NCBI RefSeq assembly: GCF_918697865.1
Contig: NZ_CAKKMV010000015.1
Coordinates: 1 to 64,000, forward strand
Source: Massilia sp. Bi118
GTDB lineage: Bacteria > Pseudomonadota > Gammaproteobacteria > Burkholderiales > Burkholderiaceae_D
Direction of reading: 5' to 3'
Length of the DNA stretch: 64,000 bases
Positions within the stretch are counted from its first letter, which is position 1; every line of letters starts with the position of its first letter. The notes under the pieces are model-generated. The model searched no databases and was not told the origin of the DNA. It saw only the letters and a program-made list of their open reading frames with translations. Positions 17,081 through 26,401 of this stretch are shown one piece after another. A program made the translations under genes and the position numbers.

Positions 17081-18018
17081 GCCGCCCCCTCCTCCACGCG
17101 CAGCGCCGCGCCGATCGCGACGAAGAAGCGCTGCTGGCGCGCCGCGCCTTCGAGTTCGGGGATGCCGCCGAGGTCCAGCAGCTGGCCCAGGTCGAGGGTC
17201 TCGACACGGGTGTACAGATTGCTGGACAGGTATTCCTGCAGGCCGGCGGCGCCGCTCGGCGCCAGCACCAGCTTGGCTACGCTGATGAAGGAGAACTGGC
17301 GCTCGAAGTTGTCGAGGGAGCGCTGCAGCTCGAGGGTGATCTTGTCGAAGCTTTGGTTACGGCGCTCGGGCTCGGCATCCAGCAGCTGGGCCAGGGTCAC
17401 GTCGATGCGGCGCGACAGATACAGCTCGCCGCGCCAGGACACGGTCAGCAGGCCGCCGTCCTCGCTAAAGGACAGCATGGCCAGGCCGCGGCCTTCCGGC
17501 TCCAGCAGGGCCGAGAGGTTACGCTGGGCCATCTCGGGAATGTCGATGGTGCGCAGGCGGATCTTCGATTGCATGAACAGCTTCTGGCGCGCCTGGATCA
17601 CGCTGTTGCGCGCGGCGACCGCGAACACGCTCTGTTGCGGTCGCACGGCGGCGTTCGGGTCGAGCGGGATGTCGAGCACGTCGTAGGTGGCCTGGTCGAC
17701 CGGGAAGTCGAGGATGTCCTTCAGGCGCCAGCGCATGGCGGTCTTGAGTTCCTCGCGCGGCACGTTGGGCGCCTCGGCCGTCATGAACTGGTAGTCGCCC
17801 CCGCCCAGCACCGTGGTGCAGCGGTAGTTTGCGCTATGCAGCTCCTTGCCCGCCTTTTCGAGTGCGTCGACGCTGGCCGCGCCCGGAAAAAAGGAAGCAA
17901 GCGTCACCGCCGGCTTGCCTTCGGGCGCACGGCGAACGCTGGCGGCGGCGATGCCGTCGCGCTGCAGCACCATCGCGAGCCAGGCCTGTGTCTGTTGTGC
18001 TTTCCTGAAAAAACGCAT
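17077..18018 (-). CDS. mshI: PilM-like MSHA biogenesis protein MshI
   Basis: The 313-residue protein is a cytoplasmic actin-like PilM/GspL family member. The segment EELKTAMRWRLKDILDFPVD is the family core, where pairs of such proteins contact the ATPase. The ATG at 18018 (MRFFRKAQ) is chosen over the one at 18081 because it matches the family start. It opens the second MSHA transcription unit, 143 bases after mshQ, with a TATAAT about 53 bases upstream. Confidence 0.88.
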   Translation of the reverse strand: MRFFRKAQQTQAWLAMVLQRDGIAAASVRRAPEGKPAVTLASFFPGAASVDALEKAGKELHSANYRCTTVLGGGDYQFMTAEAPNVPREELKTAMRWRLKDILDFPVDQATYDVLDIPLDPNAAVRPQQSVFAVAARNSVIQARQKLFMQSKIRLRTIDIPEMAQRNLSALLEPEGRGLAMLSFSEDGGLLTVSWRGELYLSRRIDVTLAQLLDAEPERRNQSFDKITLELQRSLDNFERQFSFISVAKLVLAPSGAAGLQEYLSSNLYTRVETLDLGQLLDLGGIPELEGAARQQRFFVAIGAALRVEEGAA

Positions 18019-18070
18019 TCGGCGGGTCGTGGATATTCTTGAGTTTCGAGGAATCTTCGCTAGACCCTTG

Positions 18071-18076
18071 ATTATA
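18071..18076 (-). promoter_or_regulatory. Candidate -10 element for the mshI-N operon
   Basis: On the minus strand TATAAT lies about 53 bases upstream of the mshI ATG, in the only sizeable gap of the MSHA locus. No strong -35 hexamer is visible. It suggests a second transcription start for mshI-N. Confidence 0.4.
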
Positions 18077-18161
18077 TTCAACCTGTGTAAAAAGCCGATA
18101 CCATTTTTTCACTCAGGAAAAATATTTCCGGTTTCCACCACATTTCGACCGGCCGGCGTTG

Positions 18162-21100
18162 TCAATACACCTCACGCAGGTAGATCAAGGGGCTCTTGTA
18201 GACGCCGAAGGTCGCGCGCGCCTGGGTGCTGGGCAACCAGGGTGCGTCGGCGCTGTCGAGCGTGTAGTCGACGCTGCCTTGCGTGCCGCGCGCCGGCGCC
18301 TGCAGGGTCAGGATGCCCTTGCCCGCCTTCAGGGGAACCGGGACGGCGCCGGTGGCCGTCAGCGGGCTGGCCTTGCAGGCGCCCGACGCCCCGTTCTGGG
18401 CGAAAGCCCGGATACAGCTGACCGGCTTGATGCTGGATGCGACGCTGTTGTCATCCTTGATGCTCGGCAGCCAGGCGCTGCCGCTCCAGTACTGCGCGGT
18501 CAGCGGCACCGGCAGGCGCAGCAGGTCCGAGCCGAATACGTTGGCCACATCGAGGCGGCCGGCGACCACCACCAGGCCGTCCTCGTAGCGCGTGCCGGCT
18601 GCCGCGGTGGCGGGCGTCATCGAGGTGATGTTCTCTTCGGTGTAACCGGGAGATGGGTCCGCGCCCCTGAGTTCCTTCATGCTGGCGCGCAGGTAGATCG
18701 CGGTCGGCGCGCCCCAGGTGTTGACGGTGCGCTTGGCCGGATCGTATTTGTCGCCCAGGCGCCAGACCGCGATGCCCTTCTGCTCCGGGTAATCGTCGGC
18801 CGCGGCCGGCGGCTTCAGCTGCGCACTCGGGTCGCTGTCGAAGCGGCCCACGTCGGGTATCTGCGACAGGTTGGGCGCCTTGGCCGCCGTCAGGGTCAGG
18901 GGACGCGGGCTGGCGGGGTCGATGATCTGGTTCTGGAACAGCTTCAGCAAGGTGGCTTCGCCATTCGCCTTTGGCAAGCCGTAGGCCTGGATGCCGAAAT
19001 CGAAAGGCTGCATCGAATACACCGCCCCCTCCACCTCGTAGCCGGCCGCGGTCGGGCAGTTCATCGGCGGCAGGCAGTCGAGTTTGGCGGTGGTATCGGT
19101 CACGAAGTGATCGGGATAGAAACGCCCGACCACGCGCGTGCCCGCCACCAGGCGCCCGGCGCTGTCCGGCGCCGCGGACGAGCCGCCGACCTGGCCGGTG
19201 CCCAGGTATTCCGTCAGGCGCGGCGTGATGCCCAGCATGCCGGCCTCGTACCACGTCGCCTGCGCGGTGTACATGTTGGGATACAGCGAGTTGCGCCTGA
19301 ATTTGGAGTTGATCACGAAGGCTTCGCGCACCAGGCGCTCGGTATCGTTGGTCGTGATCGGCAGCTTGGGCAAGCCCTTCACGTTCACAGCGAAGACGTC
19401 GAGCTGGAAGTCGAAATCGGCGGCTTCCGCCTCCAGGCCGAAGCTCGGGGCGCATATTTTGTCCGCCATGCGCGCGCAAATGCGCATGATGAAGGGCTCG
19501 CCGGCCTTCACGAAACCCCGGTCCAGCTTGAGCCAGCCGTTGTCGGCGTCGCCCTTCTGGTCGCGATAGCCGCCGTTTGCATTCGTCCGTTCGATCGAAT
19601 CGAAACCGATGTACGAGGGCCGGGACACGAAACCGACCGTGGGGCTCTCGGTGGTGCCGGAACGCATGCTCATCGTCAGGCGCCCGACGTCGGCAAAACT
19701 GAACAGGGGCGCGGAACCGTCGCTGGCGACGGCGGAGGCCCGCCCCGCCTGGAACTTGACCTGCATCGGGGTCCAGTCGGCCTTGTTGCAGCTGAACGCG
19801 CCCCTGGCGTAACCGATGCCGACCGTCGACGCCGGTGTGCAGCCGAACTTGAATTCGAGCGGCACCAGGGTATCGGTGTCACTCTTCTTGCTGGCCACCA
19901 ATTGGCCGTTGACGGTCGCGACCGAGGTGACGTAGACCGGCGTCGTACCGTCCGCCGCCGTGACCGGGCCGCTGAATTTGTGGCATCCGGCATCTTCCGC
20001 GTTACTGACGATGGTGGCGCCAACCGTGCATATCTCCCTGGTCAGCACGTAAGCGGCCGCCGCGGCGGGAGTGGCCGCGGTAGCGGCGTTCGTCGCCGTG
20101 TCGTTGGCGCTGTTGTCGTCGCCGGTCTTGCCGGACACCGTCGCCGAATTCGTGTAGTTGCCGGCGGCGCTGGGCGTCACCTTGATGACGATCGGCGACA
20201 TCTTTGCGTTCGCCTTCACCGGCCCGTCCTGGGTACAGGTGACCACGGTCTTGGTGCTGCTCTTGACGCTGGTGCAGGTCCAGCCGGTGCCGCCGGCGGA
20301 ATCCAGAGTGAGGCCGGCCGGCAGGGTGTCCACCACCGTCACCGGTCCCACTTCGTCGTCGACGCCGCCGTTCGTCACGGTCAGCGTATAGCTGGACTGG
20401 GTGCCCACCGTCAGGTCCCCGGTACGGGTCATGGCCAGCGCCAGGTCGGCGTTGGCCACGTAGGGCATGGCCACGATCTCGGCGCTGAGGATGACCATAT
20501 CCTGGCCTGAGCGGTAGGTCGTGGTGGCGGTGCGCTGGCCCGGCTTGATGGTCGGCGACGTGAGGGTGTAGACGTCGAAGTCGATGCCGTACGAGGTCGC
20601 ATCGCCGGTCACGTTGCTGGCCGAGTTGAACTGGTTGCCCGGCGGGTTGAACCAGTAATTCTGGTAGGGGTAGGGATAGGTGCTCACCATTTCGGTGTCG
20701 TTGAACAGCAGTTGCTCGCCGCCCTGCGACAGGGTCTGGTCGCCCTCCCAGGTGATGTGACCGACGCGGCCTGTTACCTTGGCCGGCAGCGGGTCCGGTA
20801 CCTTGAAATCGCCGAGGTCGATCTTCAGGCTGGTGTTCTGGAAGGACTGGAAGCCTTCGTAGAGGTTCAGCATGCGGAAGGGTTCGTCCGGGTGCGAATA
20901 GACCACGACGAGGGCAAAGCCGCCGACCACGCCCTGTACTGCGCACCAGGGGCTGCCGTTATCGACCGTCAGGCCGCTGAAGCTGTAGGTGCCGTTGCCC
21001 TTCTTGCTGACGATGGTGGTGACATCGGCGGCGCCGCTGAAATAATTGTAATAGGTGCCGTTGGCGTAGACCTTGGCCGTGTAGCGGCGGTTGGCGGTGG

Positions 21101-21437
21101 TGTCCGACTTGAGCGGCGCCGTCACGTCGGTGCCGTCGAAGGTGACCTTGTAGTCGCCCGTGTTGCCGGAACCGGCCCAGTACAGCTGCGCGCTCTTGAT
21201 GGTGGCGCCCTTCGGAATGCCGGACAGCGCGGCGTAGAGGACGGTGCCGGTCTTGACCAGGCTGCAGGGATCGTTGTTGTTCTTGACGCGCAAGACTTCC
21301 TCGGTGCCGACGAAGTTGACGTTGCCGCGGAAGCTGAGGAGCAGCGAGACCGGGGTGTCGGCGCGGGCCGGCAGGCCGGCGGCAAGCAGCAGAAGCCCGG
21401 CCACGAAGGCCAGCAGCTGGGTGGAGATGAAACGCAT
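18162..21437 (-). CDS. mshQ: MshQ-like surface protein with DUF11 and DUF6701 regions
   Basis: The 1091-residue protein has a signal peptide (about 1-27, ending PARA). A large N-terminal region follows, with GTVLYAALSGIPKGATIKSA and a CAVQGVVGGFALVVVYSHPD block. A DUF11 repeat lies near 325-455 (TLTVTNGG, DTLPAGLTLDS, NYTNSATVSG). The C-terminal half (about 520-1090) matches the MshQ/DUF6701 type, with Cys-rich and VVGRFYPDHF-like segments. MshQ is the large last gene of the pilin cluster and is probably a minor tip or surface adhesin. Its ATG overlaps the mshP stop by one base. The frame remains open upstream but that part lies inside mshP and mshO. Confidence 0.85.
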   Translation of the reverse strand: MRFISTQLLAFVAGLLLLAAGLPARADTPVSLLLSFRGNVNFVGTEEVLRVKNNNDPCSLVKTGTVLYAALSGIPKGATIKSAQLYWAGSGNTGDYKVTFDGTDVTAPLKSDTTANRRYTAKVYANGTYYNYFSGAADVTTIVSKKGNGTYSFSGLTVDNGSPWCAVQGVVGGFALVVVYSHPDEPFRMLNLYEGFQSFQNTSLKIDLGDFKVPDPLPAKVTGRVGHITWEGDQTLSQGGEQLLFNDTEMVSTYPYPYQNYWFNPPGNQFNSASNVTGDATSYGIDFDVYTLTSPTIKPGQRTATTTYRSGQDMVILSAEIVAMPYVANADLALAMTRTGDLTVGTQSSYTLTVTNGGVDDEVGPVTVVDTLPAGLTLDSAGGTGWTCTSVKSSTKTVVTCTQDGPVKANAKMSPIVIKVTPSAAGNYTNSATVSGKTGDDNSANDTATNAATAATPAAAAAYVLTREICTVGATIVSNAEDAGCHKFSGPVTAADGTTPVYVTSVATVNGQLVASKKSDTDTLVPLEFKFGCTPASTVGIGYARGAFSCNKADWTPMQVKFQAGRASAVASDGSAPLFSFADVGRLTMSMRSGTTESPTVGFVSRPSYIGFDSIERTNANGGYRDQKGDADNGWLKLDRGFVKAGEPFIMRICARMADKICAPSFGLEAEAADFDFQLDVFAVNVKGLPKLPITTNDTERLVREAFVINSKFRRNSLYPNMYTAQATWYEAGMLGITPRLTEYLGTGQVGGSSAAPDSAGRLVAGTRVVGRFYPDHFVTDTTAKLDCLPPMNCPTAAGYEVEGAVYSMQPFDFGIQAYGLPKANGEATLLKLFQNQIIDPASPRPLTLTAAKAPNLSQIPDVGRFDSDPSAQLKPPAAADDYPEQKGIAVWRLGDKYDPAKRTVNTWGAPTAIYLRASMKELRGADPSPGYTEENITSMTPATAAAGTRYEDGLVVVAGRLDVANVFGSDLLRLPVPLTAQYWSGSAWLPSIKDDNSVASSIKPVSCIRAFAQNGASGACKASPLTATGAVPVPLKAGKGILTLQAPARGTQGSVDYTLDSADAPWLPSTQARATFGVYKSPLIYLREVY

Positions 21438-21859
21438 CAGAGTTCGGCCTCCAGTTTGCGGCGCACCGATTCGGCATTGTTGACCTCGGGGCAGCTGGTG
21501 GCCGCCGCATCCGGCATGTTGCAGGCCTCCGCTGTGATCACATGGCGGACCATGGGATCGGCGCCGTAAGCGGTGCAGCCGACGACCACCGTGAACGCGG
21601 ACAGCGAGGTCCCGGCGGGCATCCTGAACGAGGTAGAGGCCGCGCAGCTGCCGGCGCGCGCCCGGAAAATCCCCCATTCCAGCCCTGCCCGCGCGGCCTG
21701 ATAGCCCTGCGCGCCCAGCAGGTCGACGTTGGCGCTGGCCTGCTGCGAGGTAAAGATGCCGACCATGGCGACGCCCAGGCCGGCCAGCACGACCAGCAGG
21801 AAGATCGCGGTGACGATGCCGACGCCGGCCTGGCGCGACAGGCGGAGCATGCGGTTCAT
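21437..21859 (-). CDS. mshP: MSHA biogenesis protein MshP
   Basis: The 140-residue protein has a short basic leader and the hydrophobic helix GIVTAIFLLVVLAGLGVAMV (residues 14-33), which identifies MshP. The pilin-style glutamate at +5 is missing (T17 there), as in PilX/GspK-like minor pilins. The C-terminal part has cysteines and a small globular domain. The start overlaps mshO by four bases (ATGA). Confidence 0.88.
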   Translation of the reverse strand: MNRMLRLSRQAGVGIVTAIFLLVVLAGLGVAMVGIFTSQQASANVDLLGAQGYQAARAGLEWGIFRARAGSCAASTSFRMPAGTSLSAFTVVVGCTAYGADPMVRHVITAEACNMPDAAATSCPEVNNAESVRRKLEAEL

Positions 21860-22860
21860 GGCGTGTTGTCCACGTGGACCTGGTGCACCAGGCGGATGAC
21901 GGGTGGGTTCTCGTTACGGCCGCGCAGGGCCAGCGCGATGCGTACCAGACCGGTGCGCTGGGAGGCTGCGGAACCGTAGGCGAAGATGTCGTCGCAGGTG
22001 TCGAGGCCGGAAGCGACCATGGCGCGCTTGCCGCCGGCCGGTACGGCCTGCATCGCCGTAATCGGATAGTCCCAGGCGCGCCACAGGACCCAGCGGCCAT
22101 CCGTGCCCTTCGCGCAGTAGAAGCTGACCGCGCCCGAGATGACCTGGAAGCGCTGCAGCGGCGAGGCCATCGCCATCGGCTGCAGCGCAAAAGGATTGCC
22201 GGCCAGCGTGATGGTCCGTACCGGCGCGCCGAGCTCGGCGTCGTTGACCGTCGAAGGCGGCGTCAAGGCGCAGATGCGGGCGATATTGCCGGCCGCCGTC
22301 ACGGGAGACGTGGCCGGGCAGCCCGCGGTGTTCCCCGGCTTGCCGGCATTGCCGGCGATCTCGCCGGTCGCTTCCAGGCTGTAGGCGTCGGCCGGCGCCA
22401 GATCCGGACCGAGGTTGTACACGACCACGAAGTCGCCGACGCGCACCTCGTCGAAGGTCCTGGGCGGCGCCAGCGCCAGGAAGTCGCGCTTGCCGGCATC
22501 TTCGAAGCTGAGCGTCTTGGCGAGGGCCACGCCGTCGCTGGGGGTCAGGTAGCGGGCGCCGGAACGGGTCAGCAGCAGTTCCAGATGGGCGCCCGCATGC
22601 ACGCCCTGGTCATCGGTGGTCTCCCTGACGCGCACGCTGTTCGGCAGCGCCAGGCGGATGTCGCGCGCCATGCGGCGCAGCGCCAGGTCGGCCTGGTCGG
22701 TCAGCTCGGCGCGGTCGACCGTGTCGCGGTAGCTGAGGATGGGCGCGCGGATGAACACGGCGACGATGCCGCCGATGATGCCGATGATGGCGATCGTCAT
22801 GACCGCCTCGACAAGAGTGAAGCCGCCGCTGCGGCGGAACCGGACCGGCAGTCGCGTCAT
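21856..22860 (-). CDS. mshO: Minor pilin MshO
   Basis: The 334-residue protein has a prepilin leader RSGG|FTLVEAVMTIAIIG, with cleavage predicted after G13 and glutamate at mature position 5. RRMARDIRLALPNSVRVRE is a GspJ/PilW-like block that identifies MshO. It is probably a priming minor pseudopilin at the pilus tip. The ATG overlaps the previous gene by four bases. Confidence 0.9.
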   Translation of the reverse strand: MTRLPVRFRRSGGFTLVEAVMTIAIIGIIGGIVAVFIRAPILSYRDTVDRAELTDQADLALRRMARDIRLALPNSVRVRETTDDQGVHAGAHLELLLTRSGARYLTPSDGVALAKTLSFEDAGKRDFLALAPPRTFDEVRVGDFVVVYNLGPDLAPADAYSLEATGEIAGNAGKPGNTAGCPATSPVTAAGNIARICALTPPSTVNDAELGAPVRTITLAGNPFALQPMAMASPLQRFQVISGAVSFYCAKGTDGRWVLWRAWDYPITAMQAVPAGGKRAMVASGLDTCDDIFAYGSAASQRTGLVRIALALRGRNENPPVIRLVHQVHVDNTP

Positions 22861-23483
22861 AGATGATTGGGCGCGTAGCGCAGGCGGTAGCCGTCCAGGG
22901 TCACGGATTCGCCGTCGTAGCTGACTTCGACAGTGATGCGCAGGACATTGGCGTCGGCGGTGTTGGCGGCGTTCGGCGGCGCAGTCAGGTCGTTGCCGAT
23001 CCCGCCCAGCAGCGCGGGCGTGATTTTCAGGCGCGCGCTATAGCCTGTCACGTCCAGCTTGACGCCGTTGGCGTCGACCAGGTCGCCGGCGCCATTGTTG
23101 AACGAGGTGGTCCAGGTGTCCGGCGCCGTCACGTAGTCGTTGATGTTGTCGTAAGGCCGGCCGGAAGCCGTGGGCTCCGGCGCCAGCTGGCCCCAGCGTT
23201 CGGGGACGGCCGTGCAGGCGGCGGTAGACGTGGTGTTGTCGGCATCGTCGGCCGCCGGATCGGCCGGGTCGCAGTACGAGAACCTGGCCAGTTCGACTTC
23301 TTCCAGCAGGCCTTCGGCGATGATCAGGGCCTGTTTGCGCCGCACCGGATCGACGCTGCCGCGGCTGGTCATGTTCATTACCGTGATGATGCCGCCGACG
23401 GCGATGCCGACGATCACGATGAACAGAATGAGTTCGATCATCGTCACGCCGCGCTGGCGCAAGGCCGGGCGCTCAGAATACAT
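22857..23483 (-). CDS. mshD: Minor pilin MshD
   Basis: The 208-residue protein has a prepilin leader RQRG|VTMIELILFIVIVGIAVG with cleavage after G12. The mature part starts with valine instead of phenylalanine. The block RRKQALIIAEGLLEEVELA is a GspI/PilV-like N-terminal helix continuation. The gene overlaps mshC by 11 bases and mshO by four. Confidence 0.88.
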   Translation of the reverse strand: MYSERPALRQRGVTMIELILFIVIVGIAVGGIITVMNMTSRGSVDPVRRKQALIIAEGLLEEVELARFSYCDPADPAADDADNTTSTAACTAVPERWGQLAPEPTASGRPYDNINDYVTAPDTWTTSFNNGAGDLVDANGVKLDVTGYSARLKITPALLGGIGNDLTAPPNAANTADANVLRITVEVSYDGESVTLDGYRLRYAPNHL

Positions 23484-24039
23484 AGCCGGTTTCCTGCGCG
23501 ACGGACACGGTGCGGGTCACGTCGTCGCCCTTGATGGTCAGGGTCAGGGCCACGAAACTGCTGTCGCCGCTATCGCCGGCAAGGTAGGGGCGGCCCAGGC
23601 CATCGAAATACATGTTGCCGGGCGCGCCCGGGTTCAGGCTCAGGGTGGCGCCGGTGGGGACGCCTTCGCAATCCCAGGCCGGGTCGTAGGCGCCGCCGCC
23701 GGTGCAGAAAGCGCGCGTGGCCGAGCTGCCGCTGTTGGCACCGGACGGCGCCGGCACGCGATCGGCGGTGCCACAAGGGCTGGCGCTGGCGTAACACAGG
23801 CTCAGGCCGGAAGTGCTGGTCTGCACGTACACTTTGCGTCTCTGGGCGATCGCCAGCTTCTGGGCATAGCGCAGCATGGCGGCGCTCTGATCGCCGAAGG
23901 CGGCGGCGTCGAAACCGGCGCGGTCAAAAAAACGTGCGGCGCCAATGGCGCCGAGGATGCCAACCAAGATCAGCACGACGATCAGTTCGACCATTGTGAA
24001 GCCGGCGGCGCGTACGGAAGAGCCGTGGCGGCCACGCAT
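23473..24039 (-). CDS. mshC: Minor pilin MshC
   Basis: The 188-residue protein is a type IV prepilin with RAAG|FTMVELIVVLILVGILGA. The ATG at 24039 gives a 13-residue leader, like the other prepilins in this locus, so it is preferred over an ATG at 24078. The mature part resembles GspH-type minor pilins with four or more cysteines (CYASASPC, FCTGGG). It lies 46 bases after mshA. Confidence 0.88.
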   Translation of the reverse strand: MRGRHGSSVRAAGFTMVELIVVLILVGILGAIGAARFFDRAGFDAAAFGDQSAAMLRYAQKLAIAQRRKVYVQTSTSGLSLCYASASPCGTADRVPAPSGANSGSSATRAFCTGGGAYDPAWDCEGVPTGATLSLNPGAPGNMYFDGLGRPYLAGDSGDSSFVALTLTIKGDDVTRTVSVAQETGYVF

Positions 24040-24085
24040 CCTGGAAGGAGTTAGCGAACGGCAACCACGGTCATCCATCAAGCGA

Positions 24086-24613
24086 TCAGCACTGGTCGCC
24101 GGACGTTGGGAAGACGGCGATGGTCGGCGCCGGATTGGTAGCGTTACGGCCTTCGGTATAGGTCACGTAGCAGGTGCGGGCGGTCGAGGTGCCGGCAACG
24201 CTTTTCGGAATGATCACGATCGAATTGGCCGGCACGCGCGGGGTGGTGGCGGTAGCGGCGGCGGCCGCGCTCAGGATCGTGTAGTCAGCAATGTTGATGC
24301 CTGCGGCGGTGGCGAGAGCTCCGTCAGCGGTCGGGTAACCGGTGGTAGTGCTCATCGCCACGGGGTTGCCTTCCAGGCTGATCGAGCTCAGCGGGGTGCC
24401 GGTCGAGTTGGCGAGGTAACGGCCATGGGTCATTGCCGCCACCGAGTTAAGCGAACCGCCGGCCGCTTTCAGGCTCGCCAGGCGCGCATCGCCGCCCAGG
24501 TTGGCGAATTTCGGCAGCGCAGTCGCCGCCAGGATGCCCAGGATAACGATCACGACGATCAGTTCGATCAGGGTAAAACCGCCCTGCGCCTGGACCTTGA
24601 AGTTCTTGTTCAT
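24086..24613 (-). CDS. mshA: Major MSHA-type pilin MshA
   Basis: The 175-residue prepilin has a leader MNKNFKVQAQGG and cleavage before F13; FTLIELIVVIVILGILAATALPKFANL is the assembly helix, with E5 of the mature protein present. The C-terminal disulfide pair is C149-like (TCYVTY) and the terminal DQC. A ribosome site GGAGA lies before the ATG. Position between mshB and mshC and typical size support a major pilin role. It forms the pilus fibre used in attachment and surface motility in related organisms. Confidence 0.92.
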   Translation of the reverse strand: MNKNFKVQAQGGFTLIELIVVIVILGILAATALPKFANLGGDARLASLKAAGGSLNSVAAMTHGRYLANSTGTPLSSISLEGNPVAMSTTTGYPTADGALATAAGINIADYTILSAAAAATATTPRVPANSIVIIPKSVAGTSTARTCYVTYTEGRNATNPAPTIAVFPTSGDQC

Positions 24614-24677
24614 TAGTTTCTCCGAATGTGTGAAGTGGGTTGCGGATTGGTTGCCGCTTGTGGGTATTAACGACCGC

Positions 24678-25154
24678 CTATCCGCTGACTTGATTCAGGG
24701 CCAGGCTTTTACTTGTGCGAATAAATTCTACCTTGAATCTGAGCAATCTTGATGTGCTGAAAGAAAAACTTTCGGTATTCTTGGGTAAATACACAAGGGT
24801 TTTGTCGCGTGGGTCAAACACCCAGCCGGCCTGGCCGATCTGTTTGGGGTCCGGCGCGTAGTACTCGCCCAGGTAATTCGCCGGTTTCCAGGACAGCAGC
24901 TCGATCGGATTGTCGACGGCGAGCTTCTGCAGGTCCTGCTGGCGGCCATCCGATGCCAGCTGGGCGCTGCGCGCCTGCAGCGATGTGCGCAGCGCAGCCA
25001 CGACCTGGCGCGCCGCCGTGATCTCGGCCTGCTCGCGATAAAATTCGTAGCGGTTCAGCGCGATGGCGCTGAGGATGCTCGACACCACCACCACCAGGGC
25101 GAATTCCAGCAGCGTGAAGCCGCCCTGCCCGTTGTTATTCGATTGCGTCTTCAT
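24678..25154 (-). CDS. mshB: MshB-like prepilin
   Basis: The 158-residue protein has a prepilin leader NNNGQGG|FTLLEFALVVVVSSILSAIA with cleavage after G12. The body is short, with an EITAARQVVAALRTSL helix and no cysteines. It lies between mshG and mshA, where Vibrio has mshF and mshB. The prepilin leader favours MshB, but the exact equivalence is an inference. Its start overlaps mshG by four bases. Confidence 0.75.
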   Translation of the reverse strand: MKTQSNNNGQGGFTLLEFALVVVVSSILSAIALNRYEFYREQAEITAARQVVAALRTSLQARSAQLASDGRQQDLQKLAVDNPIELLSWKPANYLGEYYAPDPKQIGQAGWVFDPRDKTLVYLPKNTESFSFSTSRLLRFKVEFIRTSKSLALNQVSG

Positions 25155-26398
25155 TTGTTGTGCAGGGCAGCCTTGCCCAGGTCCCAGATCGGCAGGAAGA
25201 TACCCAGCGCCAGCACCAGCACCAGCACGCCGAGGAAGGTGATCAGGATCGGCTCGATCTGGCTCGACAGGGTCTTCAGTTCGTAGTCCACTTCGCGCTC
25301 GTACATCATCGCGATTTCGTCCATCAGGTCGTCGAGCGAGCCCGACTCTTCGCCCACCGCGATCATCTGCAGCACGATGGGCGTGAAGACCTGGGCGTTG
25401 GTGGCGGTGCGCAGGATGCTCTCGCCGCGCTCGACGCCATCGCGCATCTGCTCGATGCGCAGGGACAAATAAGCGTTATCGGCGGTCTGCGACACCACGG
25501 TCAGCGCCTGCACGATCGGCACGCCGCTGCGGATCGACAGCGCGAAGCTGCGGGCGAAGCGGGCCATGGTGGCTTTGTGGATGATCTTGCCGGCGATCGG
25601 CAGGCGCAGTTTGAAACGGTCCCAGGCCAGCCGGCCGGGGGTCGATGCGGTCCAGCTGCGGAAGGCGACCACGGCGCCAATGCCGCCTGCCAGGAAGGCG
25701 GGCCACCATTCCACCGTAAAGCGCGAAGTACCGATCAGGATCCGCGTCATCAGCGGCAGCTCGGCGTGGAAGCTCTTGAATACGTTCTCGAACTGCGGGA
25801 TCACGAACACGTTCACCACGATCATGGCCGCCACCATCGCGATCATCACGAAGGTCGGGTAGCGCAGCGCGGTCTTCACGCGCTCGCGCATGTCGCGGTC
25901 GAATTCGAGGTGGTCGAACAGCCGCAGGAAGACTTCTTCCAGGCGGCCGGTCATCTCGCCCACGCGCACCATCGCCAGGTAGAAAGGCGTGAACACGTCG
26001 GGGTGGCGGCGCATCGCGTTCGAGAGTTCGCGGCCGGCGTCGAGCGATTCGCGCAGGTCGCGGATCACGATGCCGAAGCTCTTGTTGACGGCCGACTCCT
26101 GCAGGCCTGCCAGGCCGCGCATGATCGGCACGCCGGATTTCAGCAGGGTGTAGATCTGGCGGCTGAACAGCTGGACGTCGAGCGAGGTCACCTTCTTCGC
26201 CGTCAGGCGCTCCCACAGTCCTTCTTTCTCGCCGCCGGCGCTGGTGGACGAAGCCTTGCGCGTGGTCGGGCTGATCTCGAGCGGGGTCACGCCGCCGCCG
26301 AACAGCTGGTCGGCGATGGCGCCGCTGTCCGCGCCTTCCAGCACGCCGGCCACCAGTTCGCCGCTTCCGTTGCGGCCTTTGTAGGCGAAGAAGGGCAC
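25151..26398 (-). CDS. mshG: MSHA inner-membrane platform protein MshG
   Basis: The 415-residue protein is a PilC/GspF platform protein. Two copies of the GspF domain (about 75-200 and 280-400) each carry long hydrophobic helices, such as YPTFVMIAMVAAMIVVNVFV and the C-terminal ILITFLGVLVLVLALGIF. The start codon is GTG at 26398, three bases after the mshE stop, so translation is probably coupled. It couples MshE movement to pilin insertion. Confidence 0.93.
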   Translation of the reverse strand: MPFFAYKGRNGSGELVAGVLEGADSGAIADQLFGGGVTPLEISPTTRKASSTSAGGEKEGLWERLTAKKVTSLDVQLFSRQIYTLLKSGVPIMRGLAGLQESAVNKSFGIVIRDLRESLDAGRELSNAMRRHPDVFTPFYLAMVRVGEMTGRLEEVFLRLFDHLEFDRDMRERVKTALRYPTFVMIAMVAAMIVVNVFVIPQFENVFKSFHAELPLMTRILIGTSRFTVEWWPAFLAGGIGAVVAFRSWTASTPGRLAWDRFKLRLPIAGKIIHKATMARFARSFALSIRSGVPIVQALTVVSQTADNAYLSLRIEQMRDGVERGESILRTATNAQVFTPIVLQMIAVGEESGSLDDLMDEIAMMYEREVDYELKTLSSQIEPILITFLGVLVLVLALGIFLPIWDLGKAALHNK

Positions 26399-26401
26399 GC
26401 T

